Source: Caenorhabditis remanei (Eukaryota > Nematoda > Chromadorea > Rhabditida > Rhabditidae). Taken from it: DNA of 64,000 bases. The position numbers and the translations under genes were made by a program. Shown here piece by piece: positions 31,521 to 42,577 of the stretch. The notes under the pieces were generated by a model. That model saw nothing but the letters and a program-made list of their open reading frames with translations. It did no database searches and had not been told where the DNA came from. Numbering within the stretch: position 1 is the first letter of the stretch; every line of letters starts with the position of its first letter. The stretch spans positions 10,726,001 to 10,790,000 of the forward strand of contig NC_071331.1 in the NCBI RefSeq assembly GCF_010183535.1. The letters run 5' to 3'.

Positions 31521-32957
31521 TATTTATTTAGTTGGCGAGAACCAAAAAGAAGACCTGATCATCTTTGATGCCAATAACATTATTAACTTACAAACTTTTG
31601 GAAACAGAGAACATTTGAAAATTTGTTCATCTTTTATTTTCATTACTTTAGTTCGGAACATACGTAGACTTAAAAATCAAGGATTCACAAACCCGGTTAG
31701 ACTTATTCAAATCTAGAGTGTCCGTATCGAAGATCATTTCCGGAAAATGCGTTCTCCGGTAAACTAACGGTAAATTTACCGATAAATTTTTGGTAAAATG
31801 TAATAGAACGCTTCGGAAATTCACACTGTAGAAACTTTAAAATGGTAAGACGGGTTAATTAGAAACGGATTAGAAACAACTAGCAGTGCTGCTGGTAATA
31901 TGAAAGATTCTTATCCGGACGTCGGAAGTAGGAAATGGATTTCTCAATTTATATTCAAAACATTTGAAAATTAGGATCTTAAATTTAAAAGAAAGCAATG
32001 AAACATAATTTTTTAGTTAGGACGAGCTCGACAGCTGTCCTCTCATTCCATTTTTTCCACATAAGTTTGCGATTTCCAAATCAATTTATTTTCTGTTTAA
32101 AATATAAATTCTGCACCGCTCCTCGTTTCAAAAGATGAACTCCCCCAATATTTCAGAGTAGCGAAGGCTCCTCATCAGGCACCCCTTCAATGCATCTTCC
32201 AATTGGAAAACACCCTGAAAACGTACCTCATACATTGAATGTAAATACAGAAGACTGGTAAGTTCCTTTTTTATTTTTTGAAATTCTTAGCACTGCTTCA
32301 CTTCTTCTTTTTCTAAACCTAGATCTAGTCAGAGTTTCATTTATATAAACTTCTCACTTCTACAAACCTACAGTAATCCAACTACCGTATCTCTATCGTG
32401 TCGTAACCCGTATCGTGTGTCATTTTTCACAGGTCTCACTCCGATTTCCGACCGTCTTACGCCAAGGAGCCATCCCCTTTGCAGGATACAGTAATACGTG
32501 GAGATGGGCGGAGACAAAGAGCCATTTCACGGGAAACTCAGGTATAATATGGAGCCAAAAACAGTGTGCATTTCTATCCCGATGATCGCCGCTTTGTGAT
32601 AAATTCTTTCGTTTTATTTGTTGTGTGTGATCTTTTTTATTAAATCAAAATTGACATTTTTTCTCGGTTTGTGTGATTCCTATGAGAACTGGCCTAACTT
32701 CAAAAAGCTAGTCCATCTCTTTTTATATTTATTCACTTCTCATTTTTGACCTACCGTAGTCTTTCGATCTCAACGTTGTGCAGTGTGCTTTCCGCTTTTT
32801 TCTTCTCAACCCTTTGTGCTTTCAACCAATTTTCTGTTAGTTATTTATTTTAATTTATTAATTTTTCATAATAAAATCAATTAATATTATCCAAATTATA
32901 AAAATAATTTTAATACAGGCCGAAGAACAACCAGACGTGATCATTGAGCATCTCTAG
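30761..32957 (+). CDS. tat-2: tat-2 copy B, terminal exons beyond the insertion
   Basis: Exons 30761-31089 and 31173-31389 (second copies of 17422-17750 and 17834-18050), then 32157-32257, 32433-32541 and 32919-32957 with a TAG stop. All match copy A exon lengths and phases. They encode the last membrane segments ([24 protein letters not shown]), the basic [18 protein letters not shown] stretch and a Ser/Gly-rich tail ending VIIEHL. Because the donor at 17297 and the acceptor at 30761 are both phase 0, a transcript skipping the left duplicated exons and the whole 12.5-kb insertion would encode a normal protein. Using both exon sets would also stay in frame and add 182 residues. An AATAAA lies near 33204. 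Confidence 0.85.
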
Positions 32958-33539
32958 CTCCAAGCTAATTAACTCATAATTCTCTTTATTTTTCCCTGCA
33001 TTTAAATAATAATACCAATGTCTTTTTCTCCCCGTTTGTAGGCACCGGTTTAGGCTGAAATTGTTGAAATTTCATTGGGTTTTCTCTTTTGCTGTAATTA
33101 TCTTTTCCTTTCTTCCTTTTTTCAATTTGTTTCTGTGGTAATCGCTGAAAAATTGTGATTGATATCAAATGGGTATGCTATGATGTATTCGTGTAAATTC
33201 CATGAATAAATGTTTATTTCATATCAAATAATCTACTTTTTTTATTCAAAGTTTTTTGTGTTTCTCGTTTCGCATAATTTTTTGAACATTCGGTGAAAAA
33301 ATAATGGAAGGTTCAATCGTGTAAAACTAGCTTTAACAAAATTTCCACATTTCTTTAAATTCTGTCTGAACTTTTCTTAATGTCAACAATCTTTGATTTG
33401 ATCGAATTTTTAAACCAAAAAATTCCCGATTGATACTCCCACAGTTAGTGAGCGAATTAACATATCTTGCTTATCTTTTAGTCATAAAACTGTGGATTTC
33501 TTTGGAATATCTATTCAGTTTTTGAAATTTCCACACTAA
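32958..33539 (+). repeat. tat-2 copy B 3' flank, duplicate of 7722-8284
   Basis: Near-identical to the copy A 3' flank at first, then increasingly diverged. It marks the repeat unit of the tandem array. I see no gene. Confidence 0.6.
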
Positions 33540-35075
33540 TAAAAAATACAACAAGAAGTGAGTTTTTAAAGTTCTTGCAGGTATAAATAAAAATGTTTTT
33601 CTTTAAATGGTTGTAACCTCAAAGTCATTTGATTCACAACTGCATGGAACAGAAAAAAGATACTGTTTTCACTTTTATCATGTTTCGTGAAGAAGGTAAA
33701 TCGGGGAATTTAAATTTCTTTATAGTGACTCCATGTATTGTTGAGCTTTTCTATGCCATAAAAATTCATTTAAGTGCTTTCGTGAATAGACAAATTTTCT
33801 TCGTGAGTAGGTCCATTTCAAAGTTGTTCAAGTACGTCAAAGAGAAGAATGCACCAACAGAAAGGAGGTTACGTGCAGGGAATACAATGCACGGTTTAAA
33901 TATGTCGTGAATGAAATGAGACACGAACATAACAAGTATGTATAGTACGGCTTCGAATATTTAGAATAGCTGAAACAGTCAAATATTGGGATCAGGAGCT
34001 ACATAACATTAGGCAAATCAATGTATAAATTTATGGATGCATAGCCAAATAGAATCCCAACTGATTGATATTGTTTTGAATTACGGCGGTGCTAAAACAG
34101 CTATAATGTTCCATATCAGACTAACCCACATTTCAAACCTATGGGAGACTGCAAATAACTAAATAAGATAGCACTGTTTCGATATTACGATATATTTGAA
34201 ACAGAGAATCTTATCTGATGCAACCGACGGATTTAATCCTAGAAAAATACCAATCAATATTTTTGGGACAACCGTTTGCTTGATTAAGGAATTTTTTTGC
34301 AAAAATTAATTATGAAAAGGTTGTATACGGAATCACGGAATATACACTTGCATCAAACTGAAAAATAATATCGTTTCCACTTTTTCCCATGTTTCGTGGA
34401 GAGAGTAAATCGGCGAATTAAAATTTCATTACACTTCCAAACGAAAAACCCACAAAGCCCTAAAAAAAACTTGTGGTGGCTTACCATGTTGTTCAAGTGC
34501 GCCAAAAAAGAAGAATGCACCAACAGAAAGGAGGTTACGAGCTAGGGAATACAATGCACAGTTTGAATATGTCGTGAATAAAATATGACGTGAATAACAA
34601 GTATTTATTGTAACGCTTCGAATATCTGGAATAGCTCAAACAGTCAAACATTGGTTCAACCAACGTGTCAACTGGCAACTAACTCCTTTTTTTTTAATTA
34701 TTCGTTTGCTTGCCAAGAAGAGGGATCAAGAGCTACATAACAATAGGGAAAACAATGTATCGTTCGTGCATGCGTAACCAAATAGAATGACATTACGTCA
34801 AACCGATTGATATTTTTTTGAATTACGGTGGTGCTATAACAGGCAAGTATATTATTCCATGACAGTATAATCAACATTTCAAACCAGTAGGGGACTGCAA
34901 ATTACCAAATGGGAAAGGGCTGTTTCGAAATTATGATATACTTGAAACAGAGAAACTTTTTTGATTTAACCGCGGGTTTAGGCGGATCAACCAATATTTT
35001 TGGGACAAACTAAACAAGACATCAAAATATAATATAATGTGAATCAATCAAATTTATTTAGTCAATTTTGTTTTT
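33540..35075 (+). pseudogene. tat-2 copy C relic (first exons only)
   Basis: Decayed counterparts of the 5' exons occur in order: near 33555-33570 (tail of the exon ending before gtgagt), 33838-33905 and 34440-34575 ([13 protein letters not shown] block, the second also with the KPTK and LPCC region), and 35008-35070 ([11 protein letters not shown] block with a stop in frame). The [10 protein letters not shown] exon is present twice. No later exons follow. This is a dead third member of the array, or the stump of a deleted copy. Confidence 0.75.
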
Positions 35076-38000
35076 CTATTCTTATAGGTTTCGCAGTGTT
35101 TGCCTAAAGAATGTTTTGCAAAAATGAATATTGAGAAACAGGAAGATGTTCCCCAGAGGGTCCTTCTTCGTCAAATCGTTTTTTTCCAATTACCATGTTT
35201 CAATTAGTTATTGGGACTTGGCATATAACAACGAACTTTAAAAATAGTTCAACTAAAAGTTAGTACTGAAACAGTATACTTGCCTGTTCCATCTTGATTA
35301 TGACTCTTGAATTGAAAAAATTGCCTGTTACAATAGCACTCCAAGTTACAGCCCTCTACATATATGTTTTGCAGTTGATCTCGGAAAATTTTTTTAGCCC
35401 ATCCGGTACTAAGCTGATTACAGAAAAAAGCGATCTACTCAGTCATGCTGAGAATGACAACGGAGATTTTCAACGGGTGATAAGAAAATTCCGATACTTT
35501 ACAGTTACGAGAAACGGATGTTTTGTATTTGCATTTTTTTCCGGATCTGGTTTTAATTTATTCAATGTGTCTTTATCTTGTTATTAAATAAGTTTTCGAA
35601 TGAGATGTGCTCTTGTTTGAGATATCAGTTGAAAACTATGGAATCCATTTTTCCGACTGGAGTGTTCAAGTAGACTCACTATCGCATTCTAATGTCAAAA
35701 CCCTTGACATCATCAAACGGAAAAAAGAAAAATGTAGTTTACTGTTCTCTAGCACCACACTATTGACATTGATTCACGCCACATTTCCATAATCACGGAA
35801 TAATCGTGTCAGTGTTTTTGTTGACTTTTGGTTTAATTTTTGTCTATAGATACTTATTTTCAACGAGTTTCTGTTTCAATTGAAATTCAATAAAGTCTGG
35901 TTATTCAAATGTTTCGTTAGTCATGAAAAAAATTCAAACATTTTTCTCGGTCCGATTTGAAACGAAAATATGTTTCGAACCAAGGACATTTTTGAATTTT
36001 TTGGGAAACTATCGCTCAATGATTTGTTGTTCAAAATGCTCTCGAAGAGGAAAACGTTGTCTGCAATATTTTCAGACCTACAGAGCTCAAAAAATACGGC
36101 ATTTGATCTTTTTCGACTTCTAGACTATTCCGCGAAATTCCGAATGAATTAGATGAGTCTTTTCAGGAATTCCGGTCTGACCCGACCCGTTTTTTAACAA
36201 GTCTTTTTGCAAGTTTCCTAACTTTATCTGTTTGAAGAGGTGGAATCAACATATCTAGGAAGTTATTTTTCACGTCTTTATCAACTAGACGACAATTTTT
36301 GTGGTTTGACATTTGAGGCTTATCATATTAGTATTGAACAGTGAGTGTGATGCAACCAGTTCAGTTTAGAACAAAAAATGAAATCGAGATGGTGGATTGT
36401 TAGAAAAGCTATAAGGAAATTGATCGAGCTTATGTAACATAATCATCTGAATGCCAATGTTTATGGACTTTAATTTTGAATAGGAAACAGTAATTTTGGC
36501 AAATGATTCCGAGGTAGTTTATTGACTTTGAGATTGATTCCCAGATTTTATAAGAAACTTCTGAAACAGCAGGATTTGGTTACAGTGGCACAGGCCAGAA
36601 TTTATCACTTTCAAGAGCTATTTGAGCCGATTTTAATAGCGGAAACATTTTATTCACAAGAATTATGATTGGTACAACATTTTGAGCAAAAATTTTTGAT
36701 TTTCTTTCCACAAGTTTTGTTTTGACTTCTTATTTTTGAGGAACTGTTTCAAATTTGTGATAATAACAATGGTTTTTCAAAATTTTGTTGGTTTTTTGGG
36801 ATTATATCTCATCTCGATCATAAGGAATTTAGTCGGAGAACGTATCACACTTAAAAAATGTTATCTTCTCTTATCAAATTGTTAGTTCAAACATTACTCA
36901 GAATGGTTTCTATCTTTCCCTCTCCTCACGTAAAGCTTTCTGAAATTCCAAAAAATACGGGCGGAGCTTCGGAAGTTCAGACATATTGATAAAGTAGACA
37001 AAAACTACTATCTCCTATTGTGGTTTTTATCCTTTTTGACGGTATCGTTTTTTGTGTTGTGAATTAGGTTCTTATCAAATTAGTGAATAGGAATTCGACG
37101 ACGGAGTATCAGAAATGAAAACTAGGAAGTAGGTAGGTAGAAGATCGAGAACTCTCTATTGAGATCCTATTAACCATTTTTTGTTTTTTATGCATAGGAT
37201 CAGAAACTGTTTTAATACCATTTGTTACTGTTTCGGCTCCAACATAAATAGCATTTCTTGTTTGTGTTCTCACTAACGATTTTTTTTAAGGAATGGATCC
37301 ATTACAAGTAACTTATTTTAACAGTGTGCCATGGTGTTACTCCTTTACTGATAATCTCAACGTCGGTAGGATAATCATCAAATATGCATCTTCATGCTTT
37401 TAGTTGACGAATTTTTGAAACAGGCTCTAATGCTGAAATTTTCCCAATTGTTAACAGAATTCGGATTGTGGAGCTCTAACCCACCGGGTATTTCCCCCCA
37501 AAAAAGATGTCAACTTCAAAGGTGTAGCTCTAGATATGGATCTCCAAATTATACGGATGTTTGTTTTTCGAAACATAGAGTGATGACGCAATATCTTCAA
37601 AATTGGAATAAATATATTTAAAAGTTTTATAGAAACAGGTTTTTTTTTTCATTCCGAAATCTGAATTCCATGTTCTGTTCTTCTTATTTTTATTCCGGTT
37701 CTGAAATCAATCTGGCGAAAACTCTCTTTTGAGATCTGACGTTCTCCCATCATTTTTTGTTTTTATACGTAGGATCTGAAACTGTTTTAATACCATTTGT
37801 TACTGTTTCGGCTCCAACATAAATAGCATTTCTTGTTTGTGTTCTCACTAACTATATTTGAAAGGATTGGATCATTTACAAGTAACTTATTTTAACAGTG
37901 TATCATGGTGTTACTGCTAATCAGATATCCACAGATCGAACATAAAACTTTATGTATGTATTCGATATCTCTTTGAAACGGGCTCTTGCTAGTGAGTTGT

Positions 38001-38957
38001 AGTGAAAACGTAACTTTAGAAACTTTACCAATCGTACACAGAATTCGCTTTGTGGGGCTCTAACCTACTACTAGATATTACGCCAAGAAAAGTTGACCAC
38101 TTCAAAAGTGTAGCTCTAGAATTATGTATACGGAATTGTTGTCACAATACCACTAAAATTGGAATGTTCAATACAAAAGTTTATAGAAACAGGTTCTTTC
38201 CTTCCGAACGCTGAATTCCATGTTCTGTTCCTCTTATTTTTATTCCGGCTGCATTCTGTAGTATGTATCCAAGTGCACACTATGAAAATGAGACCTGAAC
38301 AATGAAACGAAAACACCAAAAAATTATCATTCAGAACCAAATCACTTTATCATGAAACGGCACAATTTAGAAACTTTTCAAATGTTGTGTCTTCTTAACG
38401 TAACGATTTTAAAAACTGCTTCGTGTAGTTCATAAATATTGAGAGAATTAGAAAACTTGTGATCTCCAATCAATTCAGTCGAATTTTATGAATTGAAAAC
38501 TGAGAGTCTCACCTCGTAGAGTAACAGTGTTGCATAGAATTCCGACTGCCAGATAAGAAATATCACTTCCATGCAACTCTATACCGTAACCCATTGTGCT
38601 CCTTCCGCTTGTTCTCATTTCTGGGCTATCATCCGTGGGAATGAAAGCGGTCCGATAAAAGAACATTTCTGTTCATTTTCATACCATTTACATACTTTTT
38701 CAGGGCCCCGCGCTCATGTTTACTTCGCTCCTTTGTCTACTACTTCAAGACAAACAATACATATCTTTTGACCATTCTGCGCCTTCCATGACCCTTCATT
38801 AAAACTTCTTATCAGTTAAAAATCAAAAGCTTCTTCTCCACCTTCAACCTCAACACTTTTCATATTACAAACAATTGTACCTTTTTCAAAACTTTTTCTT
38901 TTTCTCTCCCTCTTTAACCGTTTTGAACTATTTAAATTCAGATTGATTTTCTTCAAA
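35076..38957. other. Gene-poor spacer with a decayed ~0.55-kb direct duplication
   Basis: No convincing coding exon. About 37140-37715 and 37720-38260 are two diverged direct copies sharing, for example, 'actgttttaataccatttg' and 'ctgaattccatgttctgttc'. The rest is AT-rich with scattered GAAACAG words like those in the tat-2 introns. A 63-codon minus-strand frame near 38475-38666 followed by a gtgaga donor is the only exon-like feature, and I could not extend it. Confidence 0.6.
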
Positions 38958-40401
38958 ATGATGGAAAACAAACTGAAACAACTTCGTCGTCTCGTGGAGA
39001 ACTCATTTCCAAATGTCGCCAATTTTCACGAGATGGTCTCCGTTGAATTCGAAAAGTTAGAAAATGCAAAGAGTTTCTGGTCGGAAATCTACGTGGCACG
39101 TCTGAAAGTCAACGAGGGAGTGAAGGGGGTTCCAGGAGATGTTTTTATCAAGGTAGGTCACATCGATCGCTCCGAGACCACAACATAAAAATTCAGGTTC
39201 CCCGAATCAGTGAAAACGTGTTGAGATGTGAAGACGAGGAGGCTGTTGATGAGCTTCAGAATGTTCTCGTGTACTACTCAAAGGTAATAAGTCATTAGAA
39301 TCCCTCCCGTACCCAACACCTCTTCCATTCCAGAAAGAGAACCTATTCTACAAGCACTTTGCCTACGGGACCATCCCCAATTTCCCGTTCCCAAAAGTGT
39401 ATTTCACTGAAGACGTGGCTGGAGAAGCGACTGGCGGGATTGTTGCCGAGAATCTCAGTGAGAAAGTGTTTGCAGTGGAACATATTCCCGGTCTCAACCA
39501 TGAACAGATTCTCCGTTTGATGGAGGCGTTGGCTGGATTCCATAGTCATTTAATGAAAAGAGAAGACAAAAGTTATGTGGAGAGTTTTGAGGAAGGAGCA
39601 CACGGAAGAGAGACGTACGCGCCGGGAATGCAAAATATGATGGTGAGGAAAATGCAAAAAAAAATTAACTACTGGAGGGATTGAACTCTCGACCCCACTC
39701 GTGGGGCAAAAGCGTAACCACCTGAGCTACGCGGACACTCTCGCGCGAATAAGTGAACCCCCCATAAAGTAAAACTTTGTAGTTCGAAGAAGCGCTCACA
39801 TTGGAATCCGTCAACCCGGAAGTTTTCGGAAACGGACGAATTCAGAATATCAAATGGGCATTCGACTATTCGAATAAGACGAAAGCGACGAAAGAAGCGA
39901 TTTCAGCTATTCCTGGAATCATCTGCCACGCGGATATGAATGTAACGAATATGTTGTGGAAGAAGGATAGTCCGAATAATGAGATCGGAGCCATTATTGA
40001 TTATCAGATGCTCTTTATCGGATCCATTGCATTTGATATTATCCGGATTTTGACATTAGGAATGACAAGAGAACTCAGAAGAGAGAAAACTGAAAGCTAT
40101 CTCGAGTATTACCATAAAACTCTCGCAGAGTTCTTCGATGGGCAAGCTCCGTTCTCGATGGAAGAGGTATCTGAATTTTATCTTTCAATTAATCCCGAAA
40201 TAATTCTAGCTTCACCGCCAATACAACTTGATATACCCGTTTGCTTCCAACTTCACACTCTTCGGAATCGCGTTGTATATCAAGATGTATTCCGATGGAA
40301 CACTTGGAAACATTGAGAAAAAGGAGGAGAATTGTGAGGAATTGGTGGATAGAGCGAGAGGGATTGTGGAGGATATTGAGGCGTTGAAGGCGAATTTTTG
40401 A
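38958..40401 (+). CDS. CHK / DUF1679 kinase-like protein (ecdysteroid-kinase-like fold)
   Basis: Five exons (38958-39152, 39197-39283, 39334-39642, 39783-40166, 40210-40401) give 388 aa. The start MMENKLKQ follows 'cttcaaa'. The protein kinase-like fold is shown by the ATP-lobe region (residues 30-70), the catalytic-loop motif HADMNVTNML and the metal-binding DYQ, the counterpart of DFG in aminoglycoside- and choline-kinase-like enzymes. The family (CHK kinase-like, EcKL) is expanded in nematodes and insects and is thought to phosphorylate small molecules such as steroids or xenobiotics; the substrate here is unknown. It is probably the orthologue of the C. elegans H06H21 CHK-domain gene. Its third intron carries a tRNA-like sequence. 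Confidence 0.9.
39672..39738 (-). repeat. tRNA-like sequence (SINE or tRNA pseudogene) in an intron
   Basis: The minus strand has an A-box-like TAGCTCAGGTGG, a CCCCAC..GTGGGG hairpin and a B-box-like AGTTCAATCCC at tRNA spacing. Acceptor and T stems do not pair well and there is no clear anticodon loop. It is therefore a degenerate tRNA or tRNA-derived SINE head, not a working tRNA. Confidence 0.55.
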
Positions 40402-40661
40402 GTTCGAAATTGCAATAAATTTTTATCTTTCATTCTCCCAAAATCTGGAATACTTATCTTCAACGGGAAAAGAGGTCATTCAACACGGAAATTGGAAAGG
40501 GATGAATACGAAACCAAAAAGTTTTCAGTAATAAATAATTGACGTGATCTTTAGGAGATTTAGATAGCGAAAAAGAAAAGAAATTAATCGGAAAACAATG
40601 GAAAATATGGAAACATGAACATCGGTAACGAAAAACTGTGGGAATTTCGAAAATAAATTAT

Positions 40662-41467
40662 TCAGCGTCTCTTCCCGTACTTGTTCTTTCCACCGCGGTT
40701 TCCTGTACGACGGGTGTCTTCTTTGAATCCTCGTCCCGCTGCCAAATCTTCTTCTCTCACGTTATCGTTATCCGAATCCGACGAGTCATCATCTGATTCT
40801 TCTTCAGAAGAGGACTCCTCTTCCTTATCAGATCCTTCCTCTTCGTCCTCCGACTTGTCCGAATCGCTTTCCGACGAGCTCTTGTCAGATTTGGCTTCAT
40901 CTCCAGACGCCGCATCTTCTCCGACGTGGTCCACTGAAAAAAAAAGACATTGAGATCGATCAAAACGGATTCAGAAACTTACAGAACTCAACTTCTCCCT
41001 CATCTTGTTCGTCATTCTCGTTAAGCTTCGCGTTTTCTGGAATGAGTCCTTCGTTCTTCAGACGACGAGCCTCATCAGGTGTGTACTTCAGTATGACATC
41101 TCCCTAAACAGTAAATATTTATAAGACGCTGTTTTTCTTCTCAGCTTCATACCTTATCATCCTGATAATCTCTGAGACCGACCAAAATGATATCTCCGAC
41201 GTTGATCCACACCTTCTTTCTCAGCTTACCACGAATGTGGCACACACGTTGCTTTCCGTCGAAGCAGAAGACTTGTACACGACCGTTTCCGAGCATTTTC
41301 GAGACTTGTCCATATTCTGAAACGAAGAAATTAGTTTTTACTGGAAATATTGATAAATTTCACTCACCTTGTCCCTCCTCCTTGAGATCGAGCTCTCGCT
41401 TCATGAAGTCATTCTCATTCTTTCCTCTTCTACGATTCTTTCCTCCCTTTCCCTTATTCTTCGGCAT
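40662..41467 (-). CDS. eif-1.A: Translation initiation factor eIF1A
   Basis: Four exons on the minus strand (41467-41368, 41316-41153, 41103-40983, 40933-40662) encode 218 aa. The N-terminus [16 protein letters not shown] is the basic tail of eIF1A. The OB fold follows ([19 protein letters not shown], then [12 protein letters not shown]), then the helical part [10 protein letters not shown]. The factor binds the 40S ribosomal A site and promotes scanning and start-codon selection. The acidic Ser/Asp/Glu tail is longer than in most eIF1A proteins (about 145 residues in human) and ends in a basic KNKYGKRR. The gene is the only right-half gene on the minus strand and is divergent from the ubxn-6 cluster. 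Confidence 0.96.
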
Positions 41468-41589
41468 TTCTGAAATTATTGCGAAATAGGTAAAAGTTTT
41501 GTGATTTTCGAAAGAAAATGAAGAGAAAGTAACGAAAATATGAGATTGAAATATGAACCTTGTGATTGAAAATCGATTGCCAACACTCA

Positions 41590-42131
41590 CGAGTCATTGG
41601 AAAAGCTGAAAAACCCAAAAACAAAGTTTTGACAAGAATTTCTCAGCACTTTTAGGAAAATTTAGCAGGAAAATAAAACTCATTTGAGAAAAGCATTTAT
41701 TTGTTTGTTAAAATGTCGGAAAACAAATGCAAAACCGCCATTTGGCACCCGAAAAACAAAAAAATACCTCAAAAATCGACAAAAATGCAGTTTGGCGCGG
41801 AAAAGTGGGAGTGGCTTATTTCGCAACATCGCCGCATGGTATTGCGAAATAAGCGTAATTGCGGACAATGCGCCATATTTCACGACAAGTCGCTCTGGGA
41901 ACTTTTTTTTTTTTTTTTTTCAATTTCTCAGTTCCGGCTTTTTCAAACTTGGTTTTTCAATTTTTTCCAATTTTCCTCGATAAAATTGATGCGAGGAACA
42001 AGTTAAAACTTTCTAGGGCAATTTTCTAATCTAAAAATCTCTGAAATCGCTGCAGTTCGCACCCTAACCTCTTCCCAAAACATTTTGCTATTCTAACCGC
42101 TTAAACCCATCGATTTCCAGCCTCATATTGC
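41590..42131. promoter_or_regulatory. Divergent upstream region between eif-1.A and the ubxn-6 cluster
   Basis: About 660 bp separate the two divergent start codons. The region contains TTTGGCGCGGAAAAG at about 41790, which resembles an E2F site, short inverted words (aataagcc, aataagcg, ttgcgaaat) and a T run at 41902-41921. I see no coding exon with support. The promoter role is inferred from position only. Confidence 0.3.
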
Positions 42132-42577
42132 ATGGGAGAGCCGCTAGTCGCCGAGCCGACAACTGATCAAACTCCACTGAGTACGAATTCAGTGGAATAT
42201 CAGAGTGCCGATTCTCACCGAGCTTCAGAGTCTTTCGGCGTCGAGAATATCTATCGCGCTCTGATTTTATTCTGCGATAAGTATTCGTTGGATAAGAAAC
42301 AAGTTCGTCTATTCTATCGTTTATTTATCCGATCAGAAATATACTTCTCAGGCAAACTATAATTTTTCAGGTCGCTCTCGGTCTCTTCCTGTCATTCCTT
42401 CTGATAATCTTCTCAATCGGGACTGTTGTCGCCTGGAATCGGTATTCACCAATTATCCAGGAATTCATTATCAAGGAGAAGATAGAGAAAGCTAGAAGCA
42501 AAAACAGCGAGAAAACCAGTAAGTTTTTCAATGGAAGGCTATTTAAAATCGTTTTGTTTCTAGAGAAAGAAGAATGA
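42132..42577 (+). CDS. Small single-pass membrane protein, overlapping ubxn-6 start
   Basis: Exons 42132-42302, 42371-42518 and 42564-42577 give 110 aa. Residues 1-57 are polar (MGEPLVAEPTT..., then VENIYRALILFCDKYSLDKKQ). A membrane segment, LGLFLSFLLIIFSIGTVVAW, follows, then a short charged tail ending KKEE. There is no signal peptide or family I recognise. The first donor (CAA|gttcgt) is unusual, but the same gttcg donor is used in the NOPCHAP1-like gene. The stop TGA (42575-42577) overlaps the ubxn-6 ATG (42574-42576). The last splice acceptor, tttctag at 42563, could equally serve as the trans-splice site for ubxn-6. If unspliced at that intron, the frame would end differently. Confidence 0.7.

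Noticed and set aside
38475..38666. Possible first exon of a minus-strand gene (MFFYRTAFIPTDDSP..., donor gtgaga)
   Set aside because: Amino-acid composition and donor look reasonable, but no downstream exon could be found in the 3.4 kb to the left.
39672..39738. A functional tRNA gene
   Set aside because: Acceptor and T stems do not pair and no proper anticodon loop is seen; kept only as a tRNA-like repeat.
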